Shown here piece after piece: positions 27,834 through 37,390 of a DNA stretch of 63,635 bases. The notes beneath the pieces are model-generated. The model made no database searches, was not told the origin of the DNA, and was given only the letters and a program-made list of their open reading frames with translations. The position numbers and the translations under genes are program-made. This DNA is from Deltaproteobacteria bacterium GWB2_55_19 (GTDB lineage Bacteria; Desulfobacterota; GWC2-55-46), in assembly GCA_001797465.1 (NCBI GenBank), contig MGPQ01000019.1, forward strand, positions 219,329 through 282,963. Reading direction: 5' to 3'. Position 1 is the first letter of the stretch. Every line of letters starts with the position of its first letter.

Positions 27834-28802
27834 TCAGGCCGGGCGGACGGGTGCGAGGAGGCGTATCTGCCTGAGCGAGCAGGCAATGCTCTCAGAGGCC
27901 GCGCGGATCTCCTCTGCGGAGGTTTTAAGGCGCTCATCATCCGATTTACGGGCGAGTTCCGAGAGGGAGGGTAGCGCCGCCATAATCCTGTCAAGGCCGT
28001 CTGAAGCGCCGAGGGAGAGCTTCTCGACCGTTTCCGCAAGGCGGGTTTTTGCGGCGGCCTCCTCATTGAGCCTGTCGTTCAGCGCGACGAGGACCGAGGT
28101 CCGCTCATCGACCTTTCTTTCAAGGACGCGGTTCGCGCGAAGCAGGACCTCCTCGGCGAGCTTCTTCTCCGACCTCTCTATTACCTCAAGACGTCCCCGC
28201 CTCTTTATGAGCGCGAACCGGTGGGTGGAGACGATGTCGAGGAGCTCCTCGGCCCCGCAACTATCGAGCGAATAGGAGCAGAGGGCGAGCATCCTGTACG
28301 AGCCGATGACGTTGTCGACCTCCCTCTCGTACCGGATGAAGGCATCCCAATCCTCTTTGTTAAGCCAGGAGGTGTTGCCGCTTGCCCGGAGCCCCTGGCA
28401 ACCCCTGGCGAGGCCCTGTATGTACTTGGAGACCCAGCCTTCGAGGACCGTCTGCGCATCGAAGGACATTCCCTTCGTGTACCATTCGGTATGGGGGATG
28501 ATCTCTATCTGCTCCTTCGAGAGGTAGTATTCGAAGTCCGGCATGGCCAGACGCATCGCCTTTTTCACGTCCTCGACGCCGATAGGGTCGGCGATGATCC
28601 ACACGCAGAATTCGTTTGATTCGAGCCCGGTCTTGAAGAACGGGACGAGGACGGCGAAAAGGCTCTCCCTATCCTCGTATAAGTGGGCGAAGTGGGCGCC
28701 CCACGGCAGGTCTCCGATTGCGTCGATCCCCGTCCTTCTAAGCCCAACCTGGTCTTCTTCCCCGGCCTTTAAGGCCGCCCGCCTCTCCATAATATAATGC
28801 AC
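27834..28802 (-). CDS. MEDS-domain sensory protein with C-terminal coiled coil
   Basis: 322 residues. The N-terminal half (about 30-210: LPWGAHFAHLYEDRESLFAV, GLESNEFCVWIIADPIGVED, YERLVDNVIGS-like segments, LCSYSLDSCGAEELLDIVSTH) matches the MEDS/DcmR sensory domain found at the N-terminus of some histidine kinases. The C-terminal third (EKKLAEEVLLRANRVLERKV onward) is a long helical, probably coiled-coil region. No ATPase domain or HAMP follows, so this is not a complete kinase as encoded. A GTG at 28802 has AAAGGG 6 nt upstream; an ATG at 28790 is the alternative. Ligand and partner are unknown. Confidence 0.7.
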   Translation of the reverse strand: MHYIMERRAALKAGEEDQVGLRRTGIDAIGDLPWGAHFAHLYEDRESLFAVLVPFFKTGLESNEFCVWIIADPIGVEDVKKAMRLAMPDFEYYLSKEQIEIIPHTEWYTKGMSFDAQTVLEGWVSKYIQGLARGCQGLRASGNTSWLNKEDWDAFIRYEREVDNVIGSYRMLALCSYSLDSCGAEELLDIVSTHRFALIKRRGRLEVIERSEKKLAEEVLLRANRVLERKVDERTSVLVALNDRLNEEAAAKTRLAETVEKLSLGASDGLDRIMAALPSLSELARKSDDERLKTSAEEIRAASESIACSLRQIRLLAPVRPA

Positions 28803-28915
28803 CGAAAACCCTTTCTCTATTTTTTTTACTTAGATTTTGCGTCCCGCTGGGAGCGTAAGTTTTCCACCCAAGCCCCATGCAGACGCTCAAGCATATCGTA
28901 AAAACGGGAATCCGG

Positions 28916-29566
28916 CTAACGAGAAGGGTGTATCTTCGATATGTTGGATATGATGGAAGCGGTTTTTTTGCAGGTGTCAACAGAGAGGAGGACTTCGGAT
29001 ATCATGGCGACTGCCGTTGCCCCGTAGGCGAGCACTTCCCCCATGTTGTCCTCGGTAATGCCGCCGATCGCGACGATCGGGAGGGAGGTCATTCCGCGGG
29101 CCTTTCTGAGGGCCGGGAGGCCCTTGGGCGTCTCGGCGTCTTTCTTAGTGGCGGTGGCAAAGACAGGCCCGAAGGAGATATAGTCCGCGCCCCGTGAGAG
29201 CGCCTCTTTCGCCTCTCCCTCATTATGGGTCGAGAGGCCTATGATGGCATTCGGGCCGAGCGCCTTCCTCGCCTCAAGCGGCGGGATGTCGTCCTGCCCG
29301 AGGTGGACCCCGTCGGCCTCCGAGAGTAGCGCGATATCGACCCGGTCGTTCACTATGAATACGGCCCCGTAAGAGGCGGCAAGCCTTTTTATTTCGATTG
29401 CGGCGGAGAGCAGGTCCCTGCCGTTGAGGCCCTTTGCCCGGAGCTGGATTATTGAGGCCCCGCCTTTGAGGAGCTTTGAGCCGGCCAGGGAGAGCTCGTC
29501 GGGTAAGAGGTACGCGGTGTCGATTACGGCGTAGAACCCCCGGATAAGCTCTGCCCTGCCGCTCAT
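28916..29566 (-). CDS. thiE: Thiamine-phosphate synthase
   Basis: Joins the pyrimidine and thiazole phosphates to make thiamine monophosphate. The 216-residue TIM-barrel protein shows GGASIIQLRAKGLNGRDL near residue 37, FIVNDRVDIALLSEADGVHLGQDDIP, IGLSTHNEGEA, YISFGPVFATATK and IVAIGGITEDNMGEVLAYGA, the standard ThiE pattern. Its start overlaps the end of the upstream NtrC gene by 4 nt (ATGA). It is therefore the last gene of the ntrB-ntrC-thiE unit although functionally unrelated. No TPP riboswitch is visible nearby. Confidence 0.95.
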   Translation of the reverse strand: MSGRAELIRGFYAVIDTAYLLPDELSLAGSKLLKGGASIIQLRAKGLNGRDLLSAAIEIKRLAASYGAVFIVNDRVDIALLSEADGVHLGQDDIPPLEARKALGPNAIIGLSTHNEGEAKEALSRGADYISFGPVFATATKKDAETPKGLPALRKARGMTSLPIVAIGGITEDNMGEVLAYGATAVAMISEVLLSVDTCKKTASIISNISKIHPSR

Positions 29567-30990
29567 TCCTTGAACTTCCCCGGCTGGATGTTAAGCTCCT
29601 TGATTTTTTTGCGGAGCGTATTCCGGTTGATGCCCAGTACCTCGGCGGCCTGCACCTGGTTGCCACGGGTCTTTTCGAGGACGAGCCTTATCAGCGGCCT
29701 TTCCATGAAGGGCATTATGAAGTCGTAGAGGTCCTGCTTGCCCTTGTGGTCGGTCTTTTCGATAAAGGGCTTGAGGCGCGCGGCTATTATATCCTCAAGC
29801 GATTCCTTCTTGTGCCTTGAGGCCGGCAGGGCGAGGTCGTCGGGCGAGAGGTTGAGGGAAGGGGAGAGGAGGACGGCTCTGCGGAGCGTGTTCTCAAGCT
29901 CTCTCACGTTCCCCGGCCACCTGTAGGCATCGATCGCCTCGAGGGCCTTCTGCGAAAGCGACTTTCTCGCCACCTTGAACTCGTTCGCGAACTTATCGAG
30001 AAAGTACTCGGAGAGGAGCGCAGCGTCGCCCTTCCTGTCACGCAGGGGCGGGAGTGTGATTGTGACGCCGTTTAATCTGAAGAGGAGGTCCTCCCTGAAC
30101 TTCTTTTCGGATACGGCCTTGTCAAGGTCCTGGTTCGTCGCGGCGATTATCCTCACGTCGACCTTGACGGGCTCCTTGCCGCCGACCTTGTAGAACTCCT
30201 TCTCCTGTATTACCCGCAGTAACCTTGCCTGGAGGTCGAGCGCCATGTCGCCGACCTCGTCCATAAACAGCGTGCCGTTGTCGGCGAGCTCGAACTTGCC
30301 TTTTTTGGCCTCAACCGCCCCGGTGAACGCGCCCTTTTCAAACCCGAATAGCTCGCTCTCCATTAGGTCTCTGGGTATCGCCGCCGAGTTTATGGCGACG
30401 AACGGACGCTCCGCGCGCAGGCTATTCGCGTGTATGAGCCGGGCAAGCAACTCTTTGCCGGTGCCGCTCTCCCCGAGCACGAGGACCGTAACGTCCTTTT
30501 CCGCGACCTTGCCGACGGTCTTGAATACCGACTGCACCGCCTTTGACTTCCCTATGAAGACCGCCTCGGCGGAGAGTTTCTCCCTGAGGATCCCGGTAAG
30601 GGTCGAGACCTTCTCTTTGAGCTTGAGGTTCTCTATCGCCTTTTCAACTATTATCTCGAGCTCGCCAAGGTCGAACGGCTTCGTCACGTAGTCGAAGGCC
30701 CCGAGCTTCATCGCCTCCAGCGCGTTTTTTGTGGTGGTCTCGGCGGTCATGATGATGATATAGGTCTCTCCGTGCTCTTCGCGGGCGCTCTTCAATAATT
30801 CGAGCCCGCCGCCGCCGGGCATGTTGATGTCGATGACGGCGAGCGATGGGGCCTCACTCCGGAGCAGTTCCCCGGCGGTTTTGCCGTCAGAGGCCTTCAG
30901 GGCCTTTATCCCCTTTTCCTCGAAGAACCTCTCGAGTACCCAGAGGATCGATTCGTCGTCGTCGGCTATGAGCGCCTTTATACCCTGCAT
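29563..30990 (-). CDS. ntrC: NtrC-family sigma-54-dependent response regulator
   Basis: 475-residue enhancer-binding activator. The receiver domain has D10/D11, phospho-acceptor D54 (AVIDINMPG) and K104. The AAA+ domain has Walker A GESGTGKE (173-180), the sigma-54-contacting loop GAFTGA (220-225) and GTLFMDEVGDM. A C-terminal Fis-type HTH (QAAEVLGINRNTLRKKIKEL) completes it. It follows its kinase with a 13-nt overlap. Given the nitrogen genes nearby and the sigma-54 promoters at 17669 and 19050, it is the natural candidate activator of those promoters (comparable to NtrC or Geobacter GnfM). Confidence 0.95.
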   Translation of the reverse strand: MQGIKALIADDDESILWVLERFFEEKGIKALKASDGKTAGELLRSEAPSLAVIDINMPGGGGLELLKSAREEHGETYIIIMTAETTTKNALEAMKLGAFDYVTKPFDLGELEIIVEKAIENLKLKEKVSTLTGILREKLSAEAVFIGKSKAVQSVFKTVGKVAEKDVTVLVLGESGTGKELLARLIHANSLRAERPFVAINSAAIPRDLMESELFGFEKGAFTGAVEAKKGKFELADNGTLFMDEVGDMALDLQARLLRVIQEKEFYKVGGKEPVKVDVRIIAATNQDLDKAVSEKKFREDLLFRLNGVTITLPPLRDRKGDAALLSEYFLDKFANEFKVARKSLSQKALEAIDAYRWPGNVRELENTLRRAVLLSPSLNLSPDDLALPASRHKKESLEDIIAARLKPFIEKTDHKGKQDLYDFIMPFMERPLIRLVLEKTRGNQVQAAEVLGINRNTLRKKIKELNIQPGKFKE

Positions 30991-32063
30991 GTGGTTTCCT
31001 GTCTCTCGGCTATGGGGAGGTATACGGTGACAACGGTCCCCTCGCCGGGCGTCGAGTCGATTTTCAGGAGCCCGTTGTGCTCCTTGACGATCTTCAGCGT
31101 TATAGCCATGCCGAGCCCGCTCCCTTTGGGCTTGGTCGTGAAGAACGGGGTGAAAATCTGCTCAAGGTCCTCTTCCTTTATGCCGCACCCGTTGTCCCTC
31201 ACTTCGATTGAGACCATCTTCCCCGTTGCCGAGCCGTCTCCTATCAGGTGGAACTCGGTGATTATCCGGGTTGATATCCTTATCTCGCCGTTTTTGTCGA
31301 GCGCCTCTTTGGCGTTTTTGACGAGGTTCAGGAATACCTGCGTAAGCTGGCCCTCGTCGCCGTCGACGTCCGGGATGGAGGGGTCGTAGGCCTTTACTAA
31401 GGCCTCGGGTGTGAGCCCGTCTTTCAGGAGCAAGACGACCGAATCGAGGACCTTGTGTATGTTAAGGGGCTTTTTCTCCAGCCGCGCGGGCCGGGCGAAG
31501 TCGAGCATGTCGTTAAGTATCAGGTTCAGCCTGTCCGCCTCCTTCATGATGACGTTCATGTAGTCGGAGAGAGACTCGTCCTTGACCTTCTTTGCGAGGA
31601 GCTGGGCCGCGCCCCTGATGCCGCTCAAGGGGTTTTTTATCTCGTGCGCGAGGTTCGCCGCGAACGTGCCGATGTATGCGAGCCGCTCCTTATGGAGCGA
31701 CCCGGCCTCCAGCGACTTTATGCCGGAGAGGTCCTTTATGAGGGCGACGGCGCCCGTGAGGTTGCCGTCAGGGTCGAAGACCTGGCTCGTAGTTATGCCG
31801 ACCGGGGTCGTGCCGCCGAGCCTCCTGTGGAGCTTCTCCTCGTACTCGGCGAAGAGCCTGCCCTCTTTGAGGGTCTTTGTCAGCATATCCACAAGGCGCT
31901 CGTCACGCTTGAAGGCGTCCTTTAATTCCCTGCCGATTACGAGCGACCTCGAAACCCCGGCCATCTTCTCCGCCGACTGGTTGAATATCGAGACCCTCCC
32001 GCCCATGTCAACGGCGATGAGCCCCTCGGAGAGGTTCTCAAGTATGTCTTCATATGACGCCAT
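30978..32063 (-). CDS. ntrB: NtrB-family PAS-domain histidine kinase
   Basis: 361-residue soluble sensor kinase with no membrane segment. A PAS domain occupies residues 1-115 (ILENLSEGLIAVDMGGRVSIFN), then a HisKA dimerisation domain with phospho-acceptor His140 in LAHEIKNPLSGIRGAAQLL. The ATPase domain has N box NLVKNAKEAL, VRDNGCGIKEED, FTPFFTTKPKGSGLGMAI and G2 motifs. This matches NtrB/GlnL, whose activity is normally set by PII; two PII genes lie about 8-10 kb away. It is the first gene of the minus-strand ntrB-ntrC-thiE unit. Confidence 0.94.
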   Translation of the reverse strand: MASYEDILENLSEGLIAVDMGGRVSIFNQSAEKMAGVSRSLVIGRELKDAFKRDERLVDMLTKTLKEGRLFAEYEEKLHRRLGGTTPVGITTSQVFDPDGNLTGAVALIKDLSGIKSLEAGSLHKERLAYIGTFAANLAHEIKNPLSGIRGAAQLLAKKVKDESLSDYMNVIMKEADRLNLILNDMLDFARPARLEKKPLNIHKVLDSVVLLLKDGLTPEALVKAYDPSIPDVDGDEGQLTQVFLNLVKNAKEALDKNGEIRISTRIITEFHLIGDGSATGKMVSIEVRDNGCGIKEEDLEQIFTPFFTTKPKGSGLGMAITLKIVKEHNGLLKIDSTPGEGTVVTVYLPIAERQETTCRV

Positions 32064-32182
32064 CTTAGTCCGCCTGTCTGCCTAAATAATAGGCATAATA
32101 GCAGTCCGGGCCGATAATGGCAAGCGAATAACCGCAGTCGTTGCCCCCGGAATACCGTCTGATCCAAAGGCCTTTAAGCGGC

Positions 32183-32210
32183 TTGACCGGACGCGCCTTT
32201 TCGCTATAAT
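32183..32210 (+). promoter_or_regulatory. Sigma-70 promoter of the Nudix gene
   Basis: -35 TTGACC (32183-32188), 16-bp spacer and a perfect -10 TATAAT (32205-32210). Transcription should begin near 32217-32218, at the A of the chosen ATG, implying a leaderless message. Confidence 0.75.
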
Positions 32211-32217
32211 GGCTCCC

Positions 32218-32637
32218 ATGAAAAGGGAGATGTCAGCGGGGCTCGTCATAAGGGGAGGGAGGCTCCTCCTCGTCCATAACTCAAAGCACGGGTTACGCAT
32301 AGAGCCGCCCGGCGGGAAGAAAGAGCCTGATGAGACATGGGAGAGGTCGGTTGAGAGGGAGTTCGAGGAAGAGCTCGGGGTGAAGGTGCGGGTCGTTATG
32401 TTGCTCGGCGTCTATGACACGCACTCGCCAGAGGGAGAGTTCTCTGTGCACCTCTATATCTCCGAGATTACCGAAGGCGAGCCGATGGTAATGGAGCCCG
32501 ATAAGATACCCGGCTTCGGCTGGTATACGATTGCGGAAATCGAAATGATAAAGGCAAGGGGAGAGCTCGTCCCTAACATGGTGGAGGCGCTCGAAGACAT
32601 AAGGCCGCTCATGGAAAAAAAAGACCCTTTTCCCTAA
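32218..32637 (+). CDS. Nudix hydrolase
   Basis: 139-residue pyrophosphohydrolase. The Nudix box is perfect: G33-x5-E39-x7-R47-E48-x2-E51-E52-x-G54 within PGGKKEPDETWERSVEREFE. The N-terminal strand MSAGLVIRGGRLLLVHNS and the C-terminal FGWYTIAEIEMIKARGELVP resemble MutT/DR1025-type members that act on nucleotides or related diphosphates. The substrate is not assignable. The ATG at 32209 overlaps the -10 box and cannot be used from this promoter, so I chose 32218, with no leader. It is divergent from ntrB. Confidence 0.9.
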   Translation: MKREMSAGLVIRGGRLLLVHNSKHGLRIEPPGGKKEPDETWERSVEREFEEELGVKVRVVMLLGVYDTHSPEGEFSVHLYISEITEGEPMVMEPDKIPGFGWYTIAEIEMIKARGELVPNMVEALEDIRPLMEKKDPFP

Positions 32638-32694
32638 TCCCTCCTTAATCCCTCTTTTTGTATCATGGCGCTGTAAGAAAGGAGGGATGGCGTC

Positions 32695-32778
32695 ATGAAA
32701 AAACTTGCAGGGATAGCCCCCATAGACGTACTCGCCGCCACGATTGTAGCTGTTACCATCACCATGTCGATCCTCTGA
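32695..32778 (+). CDS. Candidate 27-residue small membrane protein
   Basis: Encodes MKKLAGIAPIDVLAATIVAV followed by TITMSIL and a TGA stop. It has a near-perfect Shine-Dalgarno GGAGGG 8 nt before the ATG, a two-Lys N-terminus and one hydrophobic stretch long enough to span a membrane. It starts 58 bp after the Nudix stop. Coding status is an inference from the strong ribosome-binding site; no homolog is recognised. Confidence 0.45.
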   Translation: MKKLAGIAPIDVLAATIVAVTITMSIL

Positions 32779-32845
32779 GGCGCGCGGACCATGCCGATGA
32801 CAGGCGGGAGAAACTGGCCTTGCCTGTCGCGCCCCATTATTCTGG

Positions 32846-32872
32846 CTGGTGCAGGTTGCAAACCTGCACCAG
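32846..32872. repeat. GTTCAGG-type palindrome, copy 3
   Basis: Perfect 12-bp arms CTGGTGCAGGTT and AACCTGCACCAG around GCA. It shares the core AGGTTGCAAACCT with the copy at 36469, but the flanking arm bases differ in a compensated way (TGCAGG/CCTGCA instead of TTCAGG/CCTGAA). Confidence 0.8.
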
Positions 32873-32898
32873 CAAAGAAACTGATACATTTTTTCTTC

Positions 32899-33050
32899 AG
32901 CAAAGGGCTTTTTTCGCGCTCCGCGCGTTTTTGGGCATAGGATTCGCTCGCTTTCTTCCTCCCCCTTCCGCTCGCGCGCCCCTTAGAGCGCTTCGCGTCT
33001 AATCTCCTCGGCGCGCTCGCCTCTTCCTCCCTTAGGCTTCGCTCACCTAT
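32899..33050. repeat. GC-rich dispersed intergenic repeat, copy 2
   Basis: Contains CGCGCTCCGCGCG, then GCTCGCGCGCCCCTTAGAGC (from about 32970), GCGTCTAATCTCC and CGGCGCGCTCGCCTC in the same order and orientation as copy 1 at 9424-9560. The outermost part (TGGGCATAGG...CCTATGCCC, 32932-33053) forms an inverted repeat. The gap 32779-33157 holds this repeat, palindrome copy 3 and a CCCCTCCC/GGGAGGGG hairpin (33084-33105), and no gene. Confidence 0.7.
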
Positions 33051-33157
33051 GCCCGGGGTTTTTAAAAAACTTAAAACAAAAACCCCCTCCCTTGATGGGA
33101 GGGGATGAAGGGGAGGATGAGTCTCTTGCAAAAGAAAGAACTGGAGTAGAGAAAGAT

Positions 33158-33733
33158 TTACTGCAACGTCCTCGTATCCACCCTGTACGGCTCTATCCCG
33201 AGCTCCCTTAATATCCGCTCGGCCTGGCGGGACTTGGTGCGGAGCCACCTTTCGTAGACCCGGAGGATGTCCTTCGACGATGTCAGGCGGGACTTCTCGC
33301 TCACTTCAGTCAGCACGTCTACAAAGGCGTTGAACTTGCCGGCGAGCTCGGAAAAAAGAGAGGTCATCGGGTTCTCTGTTCCGTGCTCCTTATGGAGGGA
33401 GGCGACATAGGAGTAAGAGGTCACGCCCATCGAGATATAGTAGTCTATGTCCACGACCTTTCGTTTCAGGCTGTCGGAGAAGAAGCCGGATGTGAAGAGG
33501 GAGATGTCTCCGAGCTGTCTCATGAGGCGCGCCTGGACCTCGCGCCCGGAGGACAAGGCCTTGAAGTAGGTTATCGCGAGCGGCTCGGAAGACATCTTTT
33601 CCGTGAGGACGTAATCGGCGAGGAGTGACGAGAGGTAGTACTCCGCCATCTCGTTCGTGCAGACCTTCTGGCGTTTGATAGCCGTCGCCACAAGTTCTTT
33701 GAAGTGGTCTATGGGCCTTATCTCAGTAAGCAT
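33158..33733 (-). CDS. Conserved-looking protein of unknown function
   Basis: 191-residue, helix-rich soluble protein that I do not recognise. Visible features are EIRPIDHFKELVATAIKRQK, a region resembling ferritin-like or helical-bundle packing (MAEYYLSSLLADYVL, FKALSSGREVQARLMRQLGD), SMGVTSYSYVASLHKEHG and a charged C-terminus (RTKSRQAERILRELGIEPY). There is no signal peptide, membrane segment or Cys motif. The ATG at 33733 has AAGGGA upstream; a GTG at 33769 would add 12 residues. It stands alone between repeats and the groESL control region. Confidence 0.7.
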   Translation of the reverse strand: MLTEIRPIDHFKELVATAIKRQKVCTNEMAEYYLSSLLADYVLTEKMSSEPLAITYFKALSSGREVQARLMRQLGDISLFTSGFFSDSLKRKVVDIDYYISMGVTSYSYVASLHKEHGTENPMTSLFSELAGKFNAFVDVLTEVSEKSRLTSSKDILRVYERWLRTKSRQAERILRELGIEPYRVDTRTLQ

Positions 33734-34080
33734 GTCCCTTGCCTCAATTATGGTTAAGAACTTCCACAATCGCCAGAACTGCTTCCACGAACCCGCCAGT
33801 GTGTCGCCAGATGGGTGGCGGTTACATTAGTTATACTAATTATACTTTATCTGCCTGCCAGGGGGCAAGATAAAATTGTATCCGCTGGCGCCCCTCGGCC
33901 GTAACCTTCCAAATTCCTTATCTTTAATATCGGCAGTACCTGCCCCGGACTTAAGGGGTCACTTCAAATGCGTATGCCAAAATCGTACTCTATCGAAGGT
34001 ATGAGCGCCTTCGCCTATTTTGGGCCGTTTTTTTTGGTTACCGGGCCGGTCAGGCAAAAAATATATTGTAATTCAGCCAC
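33734..34080. other. Gene-free stretch upstream of groESL
   Basis: About 350 bp without a convincing gene. It holds an AT-rich segment (TTAGTTATACTAATTATACT, 33827-33846) that could be promoter DNA for the minus-strand gene, but I see no clear -35/-10 pair. Nothing else stands out until the CIRCE element. Confidence 0.5.
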
Positions 34081-34107
34081 TTAGCACTCATTAAAAAAGA
34101 GTGCTAA
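34081..34107 (+). promoter_or_regulatory. CIRCE operator (HrcA site)
   Basis: TTAGCACTC-N9-GAGTGCTAA, a perfect match to the CIRCE consensus with the standard 9-nt spacer. HrcA binding here represses groESL until heat stress. It lies just upstream of the -35 box, with 7 nt between. Confidence 0.97.
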
Positions 34108-34114
34108 AATGGGC

Positions 34115-34143
34115 TTGACAAACCGCTGGTCGGGCCATATATT
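34115..34143 (+). promoter_or_regulatory. Sigma-70 promoter of groESL
   Basis: -35 TTGACA (34115-34120), 17-bp spacer, -10 TATATT (34138-34143). The leader to the groES ATG at 34214 is about 65 nt. Confidence 0.85.
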
Positions 34144-34213
34144 TATGGCACATTAATCGCCAACCTAAGGTTAACAAACAATACCTTAAAATTGAAGGAG
34201 GAAGGAAAAGAGT

Positions 34214-34501
34214 ATGAAGATTAAACCGCTTCATGACCGCGTAATCGTTAAGAGACTCGCCGAGGAAGAGAAGACCAAGGGAGGCATCATCATCCCTGAC
34301 TCAGCCAAGGAGACCCCGGCAGAGGGCAAGGTTATAGCGGCCGGCCCCGGCAAGCGCGAGGACGGAAAGTTCACCCCGCTTGACGTCAAGGTCAACGACA
34401 GGATCATATTCAGCAAGTACGCCGGGTCCGAGATAAAGATCGAAGGCGAAGAGTTCCTCATAATGAGGGAAGAGGATATTCTCGGCATCGTCGAGAAGTA
34501 A
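34214..34501 (+). CDS. groES: Co-chaperonin GroES
   Basis: 95-residue Hsp10 that caps the GroEL ring. It shows [18 protein letters not shown], the mobile loop [20 protein letters not shown], the roof region [10 protein letters not shown] and the C-terminal [20 protein letters not shown], all standard. GGAGGAAGG precedes the ATG. First gene of the CIRCE-controlled groESL operon, 46 bp before groEL. Confidence 0.99.
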   Translation: MKIKPLHDRVIVKRLAEEEKTKGGIIIPDSAKETPAEGKVIAAGPGKREDGKFTPLDVKVNDRIIFSKYAGSEIKIEGEEFLIMREEDILGIVEK

Positions 34502-34544
34502 GCGCCAAACAACAACATAACTGACAATAATAAGGAGAACATAG

Positions 34545-36197
<1,653 letters not shown>

Positions 36198-36243
36198 TCC
36201 CGGGCCAGAGGGGACAAGCCCTCAGGCGCGGTAAAGGAATACG

Positions 36244-36275
36244 ACGGGGCGGCCTAAAGGCCGCCCCGTTTTTTT
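36244..36275 (+). terminator. Intrinsic terminator of groESL
   Basis: Perfect 11-bp stem ACGGGGCGGCC/GGCCGCCCCGT with TAAA loop, followed by TTTTTT. Confidence 0.95.
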
Positions 36276-36307
36276 GTAAGAAAATATTATAAAGAGGAGA
36301 GCGTGCC

Positions 36308-36420
36308 GGGGCGGATTAGACGCGTCGCGCTCTAAGGGGCGCGCGAGCGGGTGGGGGAGGATGAAAGCGCTCGGAGCCATCGCCGAAAGCGCGCGGAGCG
36401 TGCAAAAGGGCTTCAGGCAG
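36308..36420. repeat. GC-rich dispersed intergenic repeat, copy 3 (inverted)
   Basis: GGATTAGACGCG (36313), GCGCTCTAAGGGGCGCGCGAGC and GCGCGCGGAGCG (36390) are the reverse complements, in reversed order, of the blocks at 9424 and 32899. As at those sites, a GTTCAGG palindrome lies within about 200 bp. The stretch 36276-36568 holds only these repeats. Confidence 0.7.
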
Positions 36421-36468
36421 AGGATTCGAAAAAGTCAGACGAGCCGCAGTCGGGTCACGACTCAAAGG

Positions 36469-36489
36469 GTTCAGGTTGCAAACCTGAAC
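36469..36489. repeat. GTTCAGG palindrome, copy 4
   Basis: Perfect 9-bp arms GTTCAGGTT/AACCTGAAC around GCA, preceded by CAAAGG and followed by a CGCAAAGG block. Confidence 0.8.
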
Positions 36490-36568
36490 ACGCAAAGGCG
36501 TGCAAAGAGGCTTTCAGCGATAACATAACCTTCTTTGATTTTTCTTCATCCCATAGTAATATTCCACC

Positions 36569-37222
36569 ATGATTGCCAAAGACATCCCATCAGTAATAAG
36601 AATATTAAGGTCCGAGGTAAAAAGGCTCAAGACCCCGTATGTGACAGAGGTCGCGGAGGGGAGAGACCCCTTCCGGGTCCTCATATCCTGCATCATCTCG
36701 TTGAGGACAAAGGACGAGACGACAAGGCAGGCATCCGAGAGACTCTTCGCCCTCGCAGTAACACCTGAGGCTATCAACAGGCTCGATGAAAAGGCGATAG
36801 AGAAGGCCATCTACCCCGCCGGGTTTTACAGGACAAAGGCCCGGACTATTAAAGCGATTGCGAGGGAGCTCATCACCAAATACCGGAGGAGGGTCCCTGA
36901 CGAGATAGACGAGCTTCTAAAGCTGAAGGGTGTCGGGAGAAAGACCGCCAACCTCGTCGTCACCATTGGCTTTGGCAAGCCAGGCATCTGCGTCGATACC
37001 CATGTGCACAGGATAACGAACCGATGGGGGTTCGTATCCACAAAAACCCCCGAGGAGACGGAATTCGTGCTCCGTGAGAAGCTCCCGAAGAGGTACTGGA
37101 TAGAGATAAACGACCTCCTCGTCGCATACGGCCAGAACGTCTGCTCTCCGGTCTCGCCCTTCTGCTCGATCTGCCGCCTTAACGAGATGTGTCCGAGAAG
37201 AGGCGTCGGTAAAAGCAGATGA
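36569..37222 (+). CDS. nth: Endonuclease III
   Basis: DNA glycosylase/AP lyase that removes oxidised pyrimidines. The 217-residue protein has the helix-hairpin-helix LKGVGRKTANLV with catalytic Lys125, Asp143 in CVDTHVHRI, and the C-terminal [4Fe-4S] loop Cys192-x6-Cys199-x2-Cys202-x5-Cys208. All catalytic and cluster residues are present and length is normal. The ribosome-binding site is weak. It stands alone between repeats and the selenoprotein gene. Confidence 0.96.
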   Translation: MIAKDIPSVIRILRSEVKRLKTPYVTEVAEGRDPFRVLISCIISLRTKDETTRQASERLFALAVTPEAINRLDEKAIEKAIYPAGFYRTKARTIKAIARELITKYRRRVPDEIDELLKLKGVGRKTANLVVTIGFGKPGICVDTHVHRITNRWGFVSTKTPEETEFVLREKLPKRYWIEINDLLVAYGQNVCSPVSPFCSICRLNEMCPRRGVGKSR

Positions 37223-37390
37223 GTCGGCGCCGCCCCCGCACATAACCCTTGTAAAACCCTCGTCACCCGTTGTATATTCAGTAGGCCAATTTCCGGGCAT
37301 TCCACCGGGATATCGTGTATAATCAAGAAGAGTGGCCCTGCTGTTTGTAATCTTCCGTTTCCGTATCGTCCCTGAGAGTGGAGGCTAAAT

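Noticed and set aside
27834-28802. MEDS-domain protein as the kinase partner of the ANTAR regulator
   Set aside because: No HATPase domain is encoded before the stop codon, so it cannot phosphorylate the regulator by itself.
36308-36490. Possible CRISPR or phage attachment site in the repeat-rich gap
   Set aside because: The repeats are dispersed singles with no regular spacing, and no cas or integrase gene is nearby.
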